Assembly: GCA_021205365.1 (NCBI GenBank)
Contig: JAJPXP010000032.1
Coordinates: 1 to 64,000 of the forward strand
Length of the DNA stretch: 64,000 bases
Source of the DNA: Clostridia bacterium
GTDB lineage: Bacteria; Bacillota; Clostridia; Oscillospirales; Butyricicoccaceae
Direction of reading: 5' to 3'
Shown here: piece by piece, positions 30,773 to 40,258 of the stretch
How positions within the stretch are numbered: the stretch's first letter is position 1
Layout of the letters: every line of letters starts with the position of its first letter
Translations under genes and position numbers: made by a program
Notes under the pieces: model-generated
The model's input: only the letters and a program-made list of their open reading frames with translations
The model's database searches: none
Told to the model about the DNA's origin: nothing

Positions 30773-32148
30773 CCCCGGAAGAAATCCATAAGATTGTCAC
30801 CAGACAGCGGGAATACTTTACAAGCGGTGCAACCCTGCCGGTAGACAACCGTGTTGATGCACTGCGCCGGTTAAAAGCAGCAATCCAAAAGCATGAAAAT
30901 GATATTGCAATCGCATTAAAAAAAGATCTTGGAAAAAGCAGATCGGAAGGCTATATGTGTGAAATCGGCATGGTGCTCAGTGAGCTTTCCTTCATGATAA
31001 AGCATGTACGTTCCTATGCAAGAGAAAAACGTGCTATTACACCGCTGGCACAATATGTTTCCCGCAGTTATGTCAAACCATCTCCTCGCGGTGTCATATT
31101 AATCATGAGCCCATGGAATTATCCATTTATGCTGACACTTGATCCGTTGGTAGATGCGATTGCAGCCGGAAATACCGCAGTTGTAAAGCCAAGTGCCTAT
31201 TCCCCCTATACAAGTGAAATCGTACAGACAATTCTTTCGGAATGCTTTGCACCAGATTATGTTGCAGTCATTACGGGCGGACGCGCAGAAAACAGCTGTC
31301 TGCTGAACGAATGCTTCGATTATATTTTCTTCACTGGCAGTCAGGCAGTTGGCAAGGAAGTCATGCGCCATGCTGCAGAAAACCTGACACCGGTTACGCT
31401 GGAGCTGGGCGGCAAAAGCCCGGTTATCGTAGACAAAACTGCGAAGCTGAATATCACTGCCCGCCGCATCGTTTTTGGCAAATTCCTGAACTGTGGTCAA
31501 ACCTGTGTTGCACCGGATTATATTTACTGTGACGAGAGTATCCGAGACGATCTGATTAAGGCTCTGATCCGCGAAACCAAGCGCCAGTTTGGTGCAGATG
31601 CACTGGCAAACAATGATTATGGCAAAATTATAAACCAGAAACATTTTGACCGCATTTCCCGCCTCATTGACCCGGAAAAGAAGGTTTATGGTGGAAAAAT
31701 GGACCCGGAGAACCTGCGTATCGGTCCGACCATTCTGTCCGATGTCACATGGGACGATCCGGTGATGCAGGAAGAAATCTTTGGCCCGATTGTTCCGGTT
31801 CTGACCTTTTCGGATATCGAGGATGCTTTACAGGAAATCAACGCACATCCGCACCCGCTTGCGTTCTATCTGTTTACACAGGACAAGAAAACGGTAAAGC
31901 ATGTGACGGAAACCTGTGCCTTTGGCGGCGGCTGTATCAACGATACCATCATTCACTTGGCAACCACCAACATGGGCTTTGGCGGTACCGGCGCCAGCGG
32001 CATGGGTGCATACCATGGAAAGGTTGGCTTTGATACTTTCTCCCATCACAAAAGTATCGTTGATAAAAAAACGTGGCTTGATCTGCCCATGCGGTATCAG
32101 CCATATACCAAACTGTATGACAATCTCGTACGCATGTTTTTGAAATAA
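30769..32148 (+). CDS. aldehyde dehydrogenase
   Basis: PWNYPFMLTLDPLVDAIAAGN, TLELGGKSPVIVD, GKFLNCGQTCVAPDY; overlaps the ADH by 4 nt. Confidence 0.95.
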   Translation: MTPEEIHKIVTRQREYFTSGATLPVDNRVDALRRLKAAIQKHENDIAIALKKDLGKSRSEGYMCEIGMVLSELSFMIKHVRSYAREKRAITPLAQYVSRSYVKPSPRGVILIMSPWNYPFMLTLDPLVDAIAAGNTAVVKPSAYSPYTSEIVQTILSECFAPDYVAVITGGRAENSCLLNECFDYIFFTGSQAVGKEVMRHAAENLTPVTLELGGKSPVIVDKTAKLNITARRIVFGKFLNCGQTCVAPDYIYCDESIRDDLIKALIRETKRQFGADALANNDYGKIINQKHFDRISRLIDPEKKVYGGKMDPENLRIGPTILSDVTWDDPVMQEEIFGPIVPVLTFSDIEDALQEINAHPHPLAFYLFTQDKKTVKHVTETCAFGGGCINDTIIHLATTNMGFGGTGASGMGAYHGKVGFDTFSHHKSIVDKKTWLDLPMRYQPYTKLYDNLVRMFLK

Positions 32149-32150
32149 AC

Positions 32151-32202
32151 AAAACCCCATCAGACCGTTCTTTGTATTCTGAATGTCTGGTGGGGTTTTG
32201 TT
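32151..32202 (+). terminator. intrinsic terminator
   Basis: aaaccccatcagac...gtctggtggggtttt. Confidence 0.65.
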
Positions 32203-32313
32203 CAGCTGCCTTTGTATCAGCAGACGTGCTATCCGCCCAGTACCTAAAATAAGAGGAAAGATGTGATTACATCTGATAGAATGATCATACTACATAACGA
32301 AAGGAAGCATCAT

Positions 32314-33177
32314 ATGGAGTGGAATGAAAAACTGCAAAAAATACTTGATTATATAGAAAATCATTTACAGCGCACAGAAGAACCAATTGACAAAGAAGAG
32401 ATTTCAAAAATCGCCGGATGTTCCTTTGGCTTTTTCCAAAAAATATTTTCATATATGAATGGTATCAGTTTTGCTGAATATGTACGCTCGCGAAAACTCA
32501 CCTTGGCAGGATATGATTTGAAGAGTACGGATAGGAAAGTCGTGGATATCAGCTATAAATATGGATATGATTCTCCCACATCATTTACAAAAGCATTTCA
32601 ACAGTTTCACGGCGTATCCCCCGCAGAAGCAAGAGCACATGATATAACGCTTAGGGTTTATCCAAAAATGCAATTATATACAAAACAGCAATATAGTTGG
32701 AAACTCGAAAAGAAAAGCAGTTTTCGATTGATAGGAAAAAGCATCAAAGTGTCCTGTAAGGATAACGCTCATTACATAAAAATACCTGAATTTTGGAATG
32801 AATGCCAACGAAATGGTGTGTATTCTCAGCTAATATCAATGGATGATGGAAATCCAAAAGGATTATTTGGCTTGTTTGGGGCCTATGATGAACAAGCCAA
32901 AACAATAGAATACGCTATTATGGCTGTATCGGAACGAGAACTTCCTCGGGGATTTGATGAAATCGTAATTCCTGATGTTACATGGGTGATTTTTGACTGC
33001 AACGGTCCCGTACCGCAGGCAATACATCATGGCTGGAAATATTTGAATGAAGAATGGCTCATAAAGTATCCATTCCAACATGCAAAATGTCCGGAATTAG
33101 AATGGTATAGCGCTGGAAATTCTTTTGATAAAAATTACTTCAGTCAGATTTGGATTCCGATTGTAGAGGAGGAATAG
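32314..33177 (+). CDS. AraC family transcriptional regulator with GyrI-like effector domain
   Basis: Tandem HTH (EISKIAGCSFGFFQKIFSYMNGISFAEYVRSRKLTLAGYDL...GYDSPTSFTKAFQQFHGVSPAEAR). Confidence 0.9.
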   Translation: MEWNEKLQKILDYIENHLQRTEEPIDKEEISKIAGCSFGFFQKIFSYMNGISFAEYVRSRKLTLAGYDLKSTDRKVVDISYKYGYDSPTSFTKAFQQFHGVSPAEARAHDITLRVYPKMQLYTKQQYSWKLEKKSSFRLIGKSIKVSCKDNAHYIKIPEFWNECQRNGVYSQLISMDDGNPKGLFGLFGAYDEQAKTIEYAIMAVSERELPRGFDEIVIPDVTWVIFDCNGPVPQAIHHGWKYLNEEWLIKYPFQHAKCPELEWYSAGNSFDKNYFSQIWIPIVEEE

Positions 33178-33180
33178 AAT

Positions 33181-33648
33181 ATGGTTCATTTAGTTTATTG
33201 TGACAAAACCGGAAAAAAGGGTGAACGAGTTCTGGATAAGATTTTGGCAGGAACAAAAACCATGATTGTACGAGGAGCTGCAGGCAGGAAAATTCCCCAT
33301 AGCAGAGTTTTTCAAGACGATACACTTTATTTTATGGAAAAAGGAAGTTTCAAGATCTCAGCAAAAGCCACCGTAAAACAGGTGACAAACCATGTAAAAT
33401 TAACCGATAAACAAATTACAGCTGTACTTTCTGATAATCAAAATAAATTAGATTTAACCGAAAAGCAAAAAATACGCTGGCACAAAAAATGCCTGTGTCT
33501 TGTAGAATTTTTTGATGTTAAGGAAATCGCTCCCCCTCTTGCATTCGAGCATCAAGGGAATATGGATGATTGGCTTATTCTTGAAAAAATTGCAGACGTT
33601 GTGGCGGGAACAAGTATTCCATATAACTATGACAAAGCAAGATTTTAG
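33181..33648 (+). CDS. hypothetical protein, possible ASCH/PUA-like fold
   Basis: 155 aa, 3 nt downstream of the AraC gene; KILAGTKTMIVRGAAGRK... Confidence 0.5.
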   Translation: MVHLVYCDKTGKKGERVLDKILAGTKTMIVRGAAGRKIPHSRVFQDDTLYFMEKGSFKISAKATVKQVTNHVKLTDKQITAVLSDNQNKLDLTEKQKIRWHKKCLCLVEFFDVKEIAPPLAFEHQGNMDDWLILEKIADVVAGTSIPYNYDKARF

Positions 33649-33746
33649 AGAAATGTAATGCAAACCATCTTCCCAAAATAAACCAAAGACCCTGATCTGC
33701 AGTATGATCTGCCATTCAGGGTCTTTTCATATACTTCTCTTAAAAT

Positions 33747-34523
33747 TTAATAAAAGCTGATACAGTCACAATGCAGCTTGGAAACATGAATTACCAGTTC
33801 CGGGAACTGTGCTGCAATCAGGTCACGGAAACCATGTGCAACTGGATTTTCTGTCGGAAAATGTCCGGCATCCAGCAGATTCAAGCCAATATCATGTGCT
33901 TTCATCATAATATCATAGCTGCAATCACCAATCACAAAGGTGTCTGCACCCTTTGCTACAGCATAATCCATCAGTTTGCCGCAGGCTCCGCCGCCAACAG
34001 CAACACGCTGTACTATTTTACCGCCATCTGCAACACGTACACCACCGGCGCCCAGGGACAGCTTCACATGCTGTGCAAATTCTGCCAATGCCATTGGCTT
34101 CGGCAGATTGCCAACACGTCCAAGATTACCACCTTCGCCTGCTTCCATGTTGACGACATCCGTTAAACCAAGAGAAGCTGCCAGCAAATCATTGACGCCA
34201 GCAGAGGCACAATCCATATTCGTATGCATGCAGATACCAGAAATTCCCTTCTGAATCATGGAAATCAAAATACGACCAGTAACTGTATCTGCAGTGACAC
34301 GGCTGATGGAGGTAAAAATGACCGGATGGTGTGCCACAATCAGATTACATCCACGTTCTGCCGCTTCTTCTACAACAGTTTCTGTGATATCCAGTGCACA
34401 CAATACACCTTCTACTTTCGCTTCCGGATCTCCGACCAGTAGTCCAACATTGTCCCAATGCTCAGCCAATTCATATGGAGCAGCCTGCTCCAAACAATGT
34501 AAAACATCCTTTATCTGAACCAT
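33747..34523 (-). CDS. Nif3-like dinuclear metal center hexameric protein
   Basis: WDNVGLLVGD, AHHPVIFTSISRV, CMHTNMDCASAGVND, LDAGHFPTE. Confidence 0.93.
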   Translation of the reverse strand: MVQIKDVLHCLEQAAPYELAEHWDNVGLLVGDPEAKVEGVLCALDITETVVEEAAERGCNLIVAHHPVIFTSISRVTADTVTGRILISMIQKGISGICMHTNMDCASAGVNDLLAASLGLTDVVNMEAGEGGNLGRVGNLPKPMALAEFAQHVKLSLGAGGVRVADGGKIVQRVAVGGGACGKLMDYAVAKGADTFVIGDCSYDIMMKAHDIGLNLLDAGHFPTENPVAHGFRDLIAAQFPELVIHVSKLHCDCISFY

Positions 34524-34524
34524 G

Positions 34525-35235
34525 TTATCCTTCCTTTCCAATCTGGCTCATCGCATCGCGCAGCACCTGTACATTTCCTCTGTGTAAAGCCAGTTCCTCC
34601 GGCTTCTGGTTTGATGCTTTTTCCAACGAGGCTGTAATGTTCTCCTCCCGTTCCAGCAGCCTTTTCAGGTATACTTCTGCCATTGGGTCACTCAATAGTG
34701 CCTTGGAAATGCAGCATTCCGGCAGAGATTTTTCCTGCAATTGGCTGCCGCCCCGCACTGTCATTACTGTATACATGCGTTTGCCTTCGCGGCAAAGGGA
34801 TTCCTTTTCAATCGCACCGCCATGAGCTGCAAGATACTGCCGCAGAAATGGCTGGGCTGTCATCGGCTGCAGCAAAAGCAAATGGTTCCCATCCAATGCC
34901 CATGAGTCATCCTCCAGAATCTGTGCGATGGTTTCACCGCCCATTCCGGCAATCACAATGGTATCGGCTTCCTCCGGCTGTATGGTGCACATGCCAGCTC
35001 CGAGCCGGAGAGAAATCTGATTTTCCAAGCCAAACTGCCGTGCTGTCCGTGCCGCGCTGTCCAGCGGTCCCTGCCGGATATCAGAAGCAATTGCAGTTTT
35101 AATTTTTCCTCTTCGCAGCAGTGCTGCCGGGATCAGGGCATGATCCGTACCGATATCTGCCAGCCTTGCACCATCTGGTACCTGTGCCATGATCGTGCGC
35201 AGGCGCGGTGTCAAATGCATCCGGTTCTCGAGCAT
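34525..35235 (-). CDS. trmK: tRNA (adenine(22)-N(1))-methyltransferase
   Basis: RLADIGTDHALIPAALLRRGKIKTAIASDI...IVIAGMGGETIAQIL; adjacent to the Nif3-like gene. Confidence 0.93.
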   Translation of the reverse strand: MLENRMHLTPRLRTIMAQVPDGARLADIGTDHALIPAALLRRGKIKTAIASDIRQGPLDSAARTARQFGLENQISLRLGAGMCTIQPEEADTIVIAGMGGETIAQILEDDSWALDGNHLLLLQPMTAQPFLRQYLAAHGGAIEKESLCREGKRMYTVMTVRGGSQLQEKSLPECCISKALLSDPMAEVYLKRLLEREENITASLEKASNQKPEELALHRGNVQVLRDAMSQIGKEG

Positions 35236-35310
35236 ACTTCTCCTTCCTATACAAAAAGGGCCGACACGTGAAGCATCGGCCCTCCGGCGTTCATACAATA
35301 TTACAATAAC

Positions 35311-35517
35311 TTAGCCAATGCTCTGGAAGTAGTTGTTGATCTCTTCTACCAGCTCATCCGCATCGGTACCATGAACCATGCAAGCCTCTTCGATGCTCTC
35401 ACCCTGGGAATGCGGGCAGCCCAGGCAATGCATGCCGATGTTGATAAAGAACTGGGCGGTATTGATATCACGTGCGAGAACCTCGCCGATCGTGCTCTGT
35501 TTGGTAATAGCAGCCAT
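35311..35517 (-). CDS. DUF1858 domain-containing protein
   Basis: MAAITKQSTIGEVLARDINTAQFFINIGMHCLGCPHSQGESIEEACMVHG. Confidence 0.9.
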   Translation of the reverse strand: MAAITKQSTIGEVLARDINTAQFFINIGMHCLGCPHSQGESIEEACMVHGTDADELVEEINNYFQSIG

Positions 35518-35617
35518 GAGAATGACCTCCTGTTTTTTATAAAAATTTATGATAGTTGTATTATACTGTCTCTTTTCCGTTTTTTCAATACATAAGAAAA
35601 CATTTTGCAGAAAACGC

Positions 35618-35645
35618 ACAAAAGAACACCCATCAAGTCGATGGG
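35618..35645. repeat. left attachment-site direct repeat
   Basis: acaaaagaacacccatcaagtcgatggg, identical to 48138-48165. Confidence 0.9.
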
Positions 35646-35745
35646 ATTTTGTTATATTGCTGCCTATAATAAGTTATAGAACAACGGTGTTTTCCCTTCT
35701 ATCCCATGATTTTATCCCCGCTATTTGTCGTCGCAGTTCTTTCAC

Positions 35746-35778
35746 TTCACCCTAATTTCACCCCAAATTCACCCCTGC
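35746..35778. repeat. left arm-type repeats (candidate integrase arm sites)
   Basis: Three tandem 11-mers ttcaccctaat/ttcaccccaaa/ttcacccctgc. Confidence 0.6.
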
Positions 35779-35984
35779 CAGAATTACAAATAATTATCAC
35801 TGAAATAACACACCGTGTGGCTTTCAACGATAAAATGAGCATGTTTTTAACATCGTAGATCGCCCGTGCAAGAGACAGGATGTAGCGAGTAATCGCCGGA
35901 TCTGTTTTCTTATGGTCCAACTTCACATGATTGGTTGTCCAGTAAAACTCCCGCTAAATATATAATCTTCTCTAAGTATTTGAT

Positions 35985-36941
35985 TTAATATCCTTCATAT
36001 ATATCGAACGTTCCTTTAAATCCGTACCTGCGCAGTTTGATTTTTTTGATTCGCAACGCCTCGGAATTTTCAGCCTCAAATGCAGTAAAATACCATGTAG
36101 TATCTGAAGATATGCGACTGATTATTTTCTTAATGTAAACACTATCTACTTTTCCATAACTAAATCCATAAGAATAGACCTTATCAACATTACAATCGAG
36201 TTTTTTGAAAAAGTCACTGTATTTCTTTAACGGTGAAGCCGTATCTTTCTTAAACGACATCACCATATCATCTAAAAAAGAGGATCTAATGCCCGGGCCC
36301 GTTGAGAGATCATTGTTAAACTGATTGTACGTTACATCGTCTTTTTCGTGTCCAAAAATAAGCTTTTGCCCAACACGATTATGAATATGAATAACTTTTT
36401 TGATTCCGTATAGTTTCTGTAATGTTTTGGTGTAATTAAACGTAAGGAACTGTGTATCAGGTTGATAGAAAAGAGCCTTTAATGTGTCTTTACCTTTGAA
36501 TTCCCCATCGTCTATTTGTGCTTGAATACTTTTTATCCATAACCTAAAAAAATCTTGCCATATTTTAGCACAATTTATAAAACCGCTTGTAAGCACATCC
36601 ATATAAAGCAGATAGTGCATCATCAATTCTTGATCTTCTTTATCTGTTTCATTTTCTTTGTGATTCGCCATAGGTAGCTTGCTGTTAAAATTTATATACG
36701 CTAATGCTTCTTCAAAATTACACCAGTTTTTCCCGGCAATCTTATCCATTGTGTTCAATAAGATTTCGGCTGCAAATTCATTCTGATCAATATTTTCAAA
36801 GTCTTCTAAATATACAACTTCATCACGAAACTCAAGTGCTTCCGGATACAAGTCAATCACAAATGATCTGAAATCGCTATATTTTGTAAAAATTCCATGT
36901 GCGATATCGAAACCATTTCCTATTATAAATAAAGAACCCAT
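35985..36941 (-). CDS. AbiH-family abortive infection protein
   Basis: LFIIGNGFDIAHGIFTKYSDFRSFV...; C-terminal VYSYGFSYGKVDSVYIKKI; AbiH-like layout. Confidence 0.8.
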   Translation of the reverse strand: MGSLFIIGNGFDIAHGIFTKYSDFRSFVIDLYPEALEFRDEVVYLEDFENIDQNEFAAEILLNTMDKIAGKNWCNFEEALAYINFNSKLPMANHKENETDKEDQELMMHYLLYMDVLTSGFINCAKIWQDFFRLWIKSIQAQIDDGEFKGKDTLKALFYQPDTQFLTFNYTKTLQKLYGIKKVIHIHNRVGQKLIFGHEKDDVTYNQFNNDLSTGPGIRSSFLDDMVMSFKKDTASPLKKYSDFFKKLDCNVDKVYSYGFSYGKVDSVYIKKIISRISSDTTWYFTAFEAENSEALRIKKIKLRRYGFKGTFDIYEGY

Positions 36942-37726
36942 TATTTCCCCCTTAAAAAGTCTACATTATTCAAGCGTAAAGGCTCCAACCTCGTTGTCAT
37001 CAATAACAAAATGCAAAAAAACACGGCCTTGCTCATAGCAACAAAGTATGCAGTAAACGGTAAAATAGAGTCCACGCAGTCTAACCGTACAACTGCATCA
37101 TCAGCGCAAAGTCCTGTAATTAATTGTAGTACACAAACAACAGAAATACAAGATCATGCCTTTGCAGGTAGAGGTACAGTGTGTCGAGATGGGACCCGAA
37201 CTCCTAGCCTGATGGATCCATCCCTGCGGCCAATTGCGCTAATCTCAGATATTCAGTAGAGTTCTGAGGGGATCCCAATTCCACAGCAAGCATGTCTGGA
37301 ATGCTGGAATGTGGTACCAATCCTTGTCCTCTGGCAGCACAGGTGATCTTTTACTAATTTGTACATGAAATTATTACACTCTGTTAAAATAGGTGCGCTT
37401 AGAATAGTTTCAGGCAACAAGAAAAAGCAGATGCAGAATGTGCCTGCTTTTGTTATTTTGCTCTCAGATGCCCTGTATTGCGTTTTACCTGCTCAACATG
37501 AAATTACACCATGAGCAGAAGAAACGCGCAGGAAGGGGCGCTGACGCTTGAAAGAACGCATGTTCTGGTTGGATGTATAGCAGGCGGGAGTATTTACCGA
37601 TTTTACAGGCCCTAAAAAGGGGTTGTCGTCCGGATTTCGGACAAAAAGAAAAGAGCAGGCCGCTGCGGGTCTGCTCTGTGTGGTTTTGCGCCGACAATTT
37701 TCGTTGTCAATTGCCGAAATGTAATA

Positions 37727-38488
37727 TTAAAAAGTGATCTTTTCTGCAAAAATCTCATATGTGCATGGCTTGATACGCATGTGGTAAAGATCAATAGTTT
37801 TTTTCTTGCATATTTCGACCATCTTTTGACAGTCCTCATCACTGGTCTTGACTCCTAAATAAATTGCTCGTATTCTGGGAGCCTTTTGCAAACCGAACTT
37901 GCGTGAAGAAAAAAGTACTCGCCACTCATTTTCATAAGACCAATCAGCCGATTTTGTTATTATAACCGGAAGATAACAATTCCGATTATCGGAGTTTTCC
38001 ACTGTATAAACTGAATTACGATAACAAACAGGATAAACGAAATCGTAAAATTCAGACTCAGAAAAATCATATTCAATACAGAACCCTTTGTGACCGTCTG
38101 CATAATGGCTCCACATCAGTTTTGATTTATTATCCTCCATAAAACAACAAAGAGTAAATCGTTGTAACGTTTGTTGGCGAAAATTCTCATTCTTGCGGTT
38201 ACATATCTCGGCTATCTCGTCTGCAAAGCCCGGGATATTTACAATTTTCACTGCAGAGTCAACTATATTAGATTTTAACTTAAAAGAAAATTCAAAAGGA
38301 TCATTGAAGTCTTTTGGATAGCTCATCCACATTTTTTCATTTTCAATCGCTTTTAAGTTATTCTCATTAAAACTTCTATATCTGTACAATGAGTAACCAA
38401 GATCAGCAAGCGACTGATTCTTAATTCGCTTTGCTTTGTTAATATCCAATCCCCAAATCGCTCGGCTGTATTCATCTCTCCAGATCAT
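37727..38488 (-). CDS. DUF2971 domain-containing protein
   Basis: LYRYRSFNENNLKAIENEKMWMSYPKDFNDPFEF...LCCFMEDNKSKLMWSHYADGHKGFCIEYDF; start chosen 1 nt after the XRE gene stop. Confidence 0.8.
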   Translation of the reverse strand: MIWRDEYSRAIWGLDINKAKRIKNQSLADLGYSLYRYRSFNENNLKAIENEKMWMSYPKDFNDPFEFSFKLKSNIVDSAVKIVNIPGFADEIAEICNRKNENFRQQTLQRFTLCCFMEDNKSKLMWSHYADGHKGFCIEYDFSESEFYDFVYPVCYRNSVYTVENSDNRNCYLPVIITKSADWSYENEWRVLFSSRKFGLQKAPRIRAIYLGVKTSDEDCQKMVEICKKKTIDLYHMRIKPCTYEIFAEKITF

Positions 38489-38489
38489 T

Positions 38490-38705
38490 TTATTCCTCCG
38501 GTTCTTCAACGTATTCCATGATATCCCCCGGCTGACAGTCAAGAGCTTTACACAGCCTTGCAATAGAACGATGATCGAGACCACCAGTCCCGTTTTTGAT
38601 TGCTGTCAGTGTGGCTTGTCCCAATATTTTTTCTTTCCTAATGCGATATGATGTGTATCCCTTTTCTTCCAGCAGTTTCAACAACTTATCATATTTAATC
38701 GGCAT
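38490..38705 (-). CDS. XRE-family helix-turn-helix regulator
   Basis: LLKLLEEKGYTSYRIRKEKILGQATLTAIKNGTGGLDHRSIARLCKALDCQPGDIMEYV. Confidence 0.88.
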   Translation of the reverse strand: MPIKYDKLLKLLEEKGYTSYRIRKEKILGQATLTAIKNGTGGLDHRSIARLCKALDCQPGDIMEYVEEPEE

Positions 38706-38844
38706 ATATTACATCTTCCTTTCCCGGTAGGGAGCTCAAATGATGAACATCCTTTTCCACCATACACATTATAGCGCAATGTGTACACTAACTCAAGTGA
38801 CAAAACAGATAAAATATGTCACTAAAAATTGTGCATATCGCTGG

Positions 38845-38873
38845 TAGACATACACTAAAGATAGTGATATACT
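38845..38873 (+). promoter_or_regulatory. predicted sigma-A-like promoter of the rightward gene cluster
   Basis: TAGACA - 17 nt - TATACT. Confidence 0.45.
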
Positions 38874-38995
38874 ATAATCACAGCAAGGGAAAAGGACAAA
38901 GGCCGGATGGACACAGCTTCTTCGGTGTGGATATCCAAGACGGAAACAAGCTCCGGTGCTCTTCCAGCTGAATAAACCATAGGAGGGTACATATT

Positions 38996-39271
38996 ATGAG
39001 CATTATTGAATTGGACAGCAAGGTAGCTGAACTGAGAGAACTGCAAAGCATGATTGCAGAGCTTCAGGCAGAAGCAGAAGCAATCAAGGACACTATCAAG
39101 GGGGTCATGGTTAAACGTGGAGAGGAAACCATCTGCGGCAACGGCTGGAAAGCAAGCTGGAAGAATGTCAACAGCAGCCGTTTTGACAGCAAGCGTTTCA
39201 AGGCCGAATGCCCTGACCTGTATGCTGAGTACACCAAGCAGACAACGACCTGCCGGTTTGTACTGGCATGA
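38996..39271 (+). CDS. small coiled-coil element/phage-type protein
   Basis: 91 aa MSIIELDSKVAELRELQSMIAELQAEAEAIKDTIKGVM...; preceded by RBS aggagg. Confidence 0.6.
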   Translation: MSIIELDSKVAELRELQSMIAELQAEAEAIKDTIKGVMVKRGEETICGNGWKASWKNVNSSRFDSKRFKAECPDLYAEYTKQTTTCRFVLA

Positions 39272-39392
39272 CAAAAGCCCATTCTCTGAGCCGTAGGAAA
39301 GCAAATAGAGAATGAGCCTGTAAACCTACCCACAAAGGGAGATTGTACTTTCATTTTAGCATTACCTCCCGCCGGAATCAAGGAGACTTTTC

Positions 39393-39668
39393 ATGAACAC
39401 TTACAAAACCATCCGCCTGCGTCAGTATATTGTACAGGCGGTTGACCGCCGAACCGGTGAGCGCATTACAGACACTGTAGCTTATGAGCGCGGCGCGTCC
39501 CTGCTGCTGGGGACCTATGATACCGATCTGACAGACGCGATCAACCGTCAGTATTCTCGCAAGGGCTTTCAGGTCACGAACATCACCAAGGGCAAGTGCT
39601 GTACCTGTCGTGTGGAGCTGGGCGGTTTGTTTCATGCCGCGATGGAGGAAGAACAGCATGAAGGATAA
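39393..39668 (+). CDS. hypothetical element protein
   Basis: 91 aa ORF with RBS, in series with 38996-40206. Confidence 0.5.
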   Translation: MNTYKTIRLRQYIVQAVDRRTGERITDTVAYERGASLLLGTYDTDLTDAINRQYSRKGFQVTNITKGKCCTCRVELGGLFHAAMEEEQHEG

Positions 39669-39795
39669 AGCATATTACATGCACGGACTGTTCGATCTTA
39701 TTGGAGCGGCAAATCTCCGACATATCAAAGTCATTTGCGCGTTTGCCAGCGCATTCATGCGTGAGCAGATCGGCGCTGAGGAATCGGAGGGCTAA
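39658..39795 (+). CDS. hypothetical small protein
   Basis: Internal start MKDKAYYMHGLFDLIGAANLRHIKVICAFASAFMREQIGAEESEG overlapping the upstream gene. Confidence 0.5.
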   Translation: MKDKAYYMHGLFDLIGAANLRHIKVICAFASAFMREQIGAEESEG

Positions 39796-39798
39796 ACC

Positions 39799-40206
39799 GT
39801 GCATTACTACCAGACCAAAGCTGAATGTTTCGCCAGCCCATATGAGCGGGAGGACGAGAACCCTGAACTTGTAAAATATGTGGATCAGCTGCCGGAGGGC
39901 GCAGTCTTCCAGATATTCGGACGTACATACCGCCGACAGAGCGATTTCAAACAGGGAGATACCGTTCTGTATATCTTGGATTCAATACGTACATATCTTG
40001 GGGAGAGCGGTTCACTGTTGATAGAAGGGCAAATAGTGTCACGGCGTTTTCGCGGCCTGCGCTTCGCCCGTGTAAGATCAGCAGACGGTTTCATAGAATC
40101 GGAATTCTACGCGGCGGGCGGCATCAGCTGCCTTATGATGCAGAACTTGCCGCGTTCGGATAAATATATTAAACGCACACCAGTTGGTGTGATGCTGGAT
40201 TCGTGA
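39799..40206 (+). CDS. hypothetical element protein
   Basis: 135 aa, tightly coupled to the upstream ORF, followed by a terminator. Confidence 0.55.
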   Translation: MHYYQTKAECFASPYEREDENPELVKYVDQLPEGAVFQIFGRTYRRQSDFKQGDTVLYILDSIRTYLGESGSLLIEGQIVSRRFRGLRFARVRSADGFIESEFYAAGGISCLMMQNLPRSDKYIKRTPVGVMLDS

Positions 40207-40258
40207 TTGAATAAAAATCCCTTGGCCATAAATCGACATTATATCGAACTGAACGCAA

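Noticed and set aside
32314-33177. AraC gene as part of a novel system with 33181-33648
   Set aside because: AraC/GyrI-like regulators with a small neighbouring protein are common; nothing beyond proximity supports a system.
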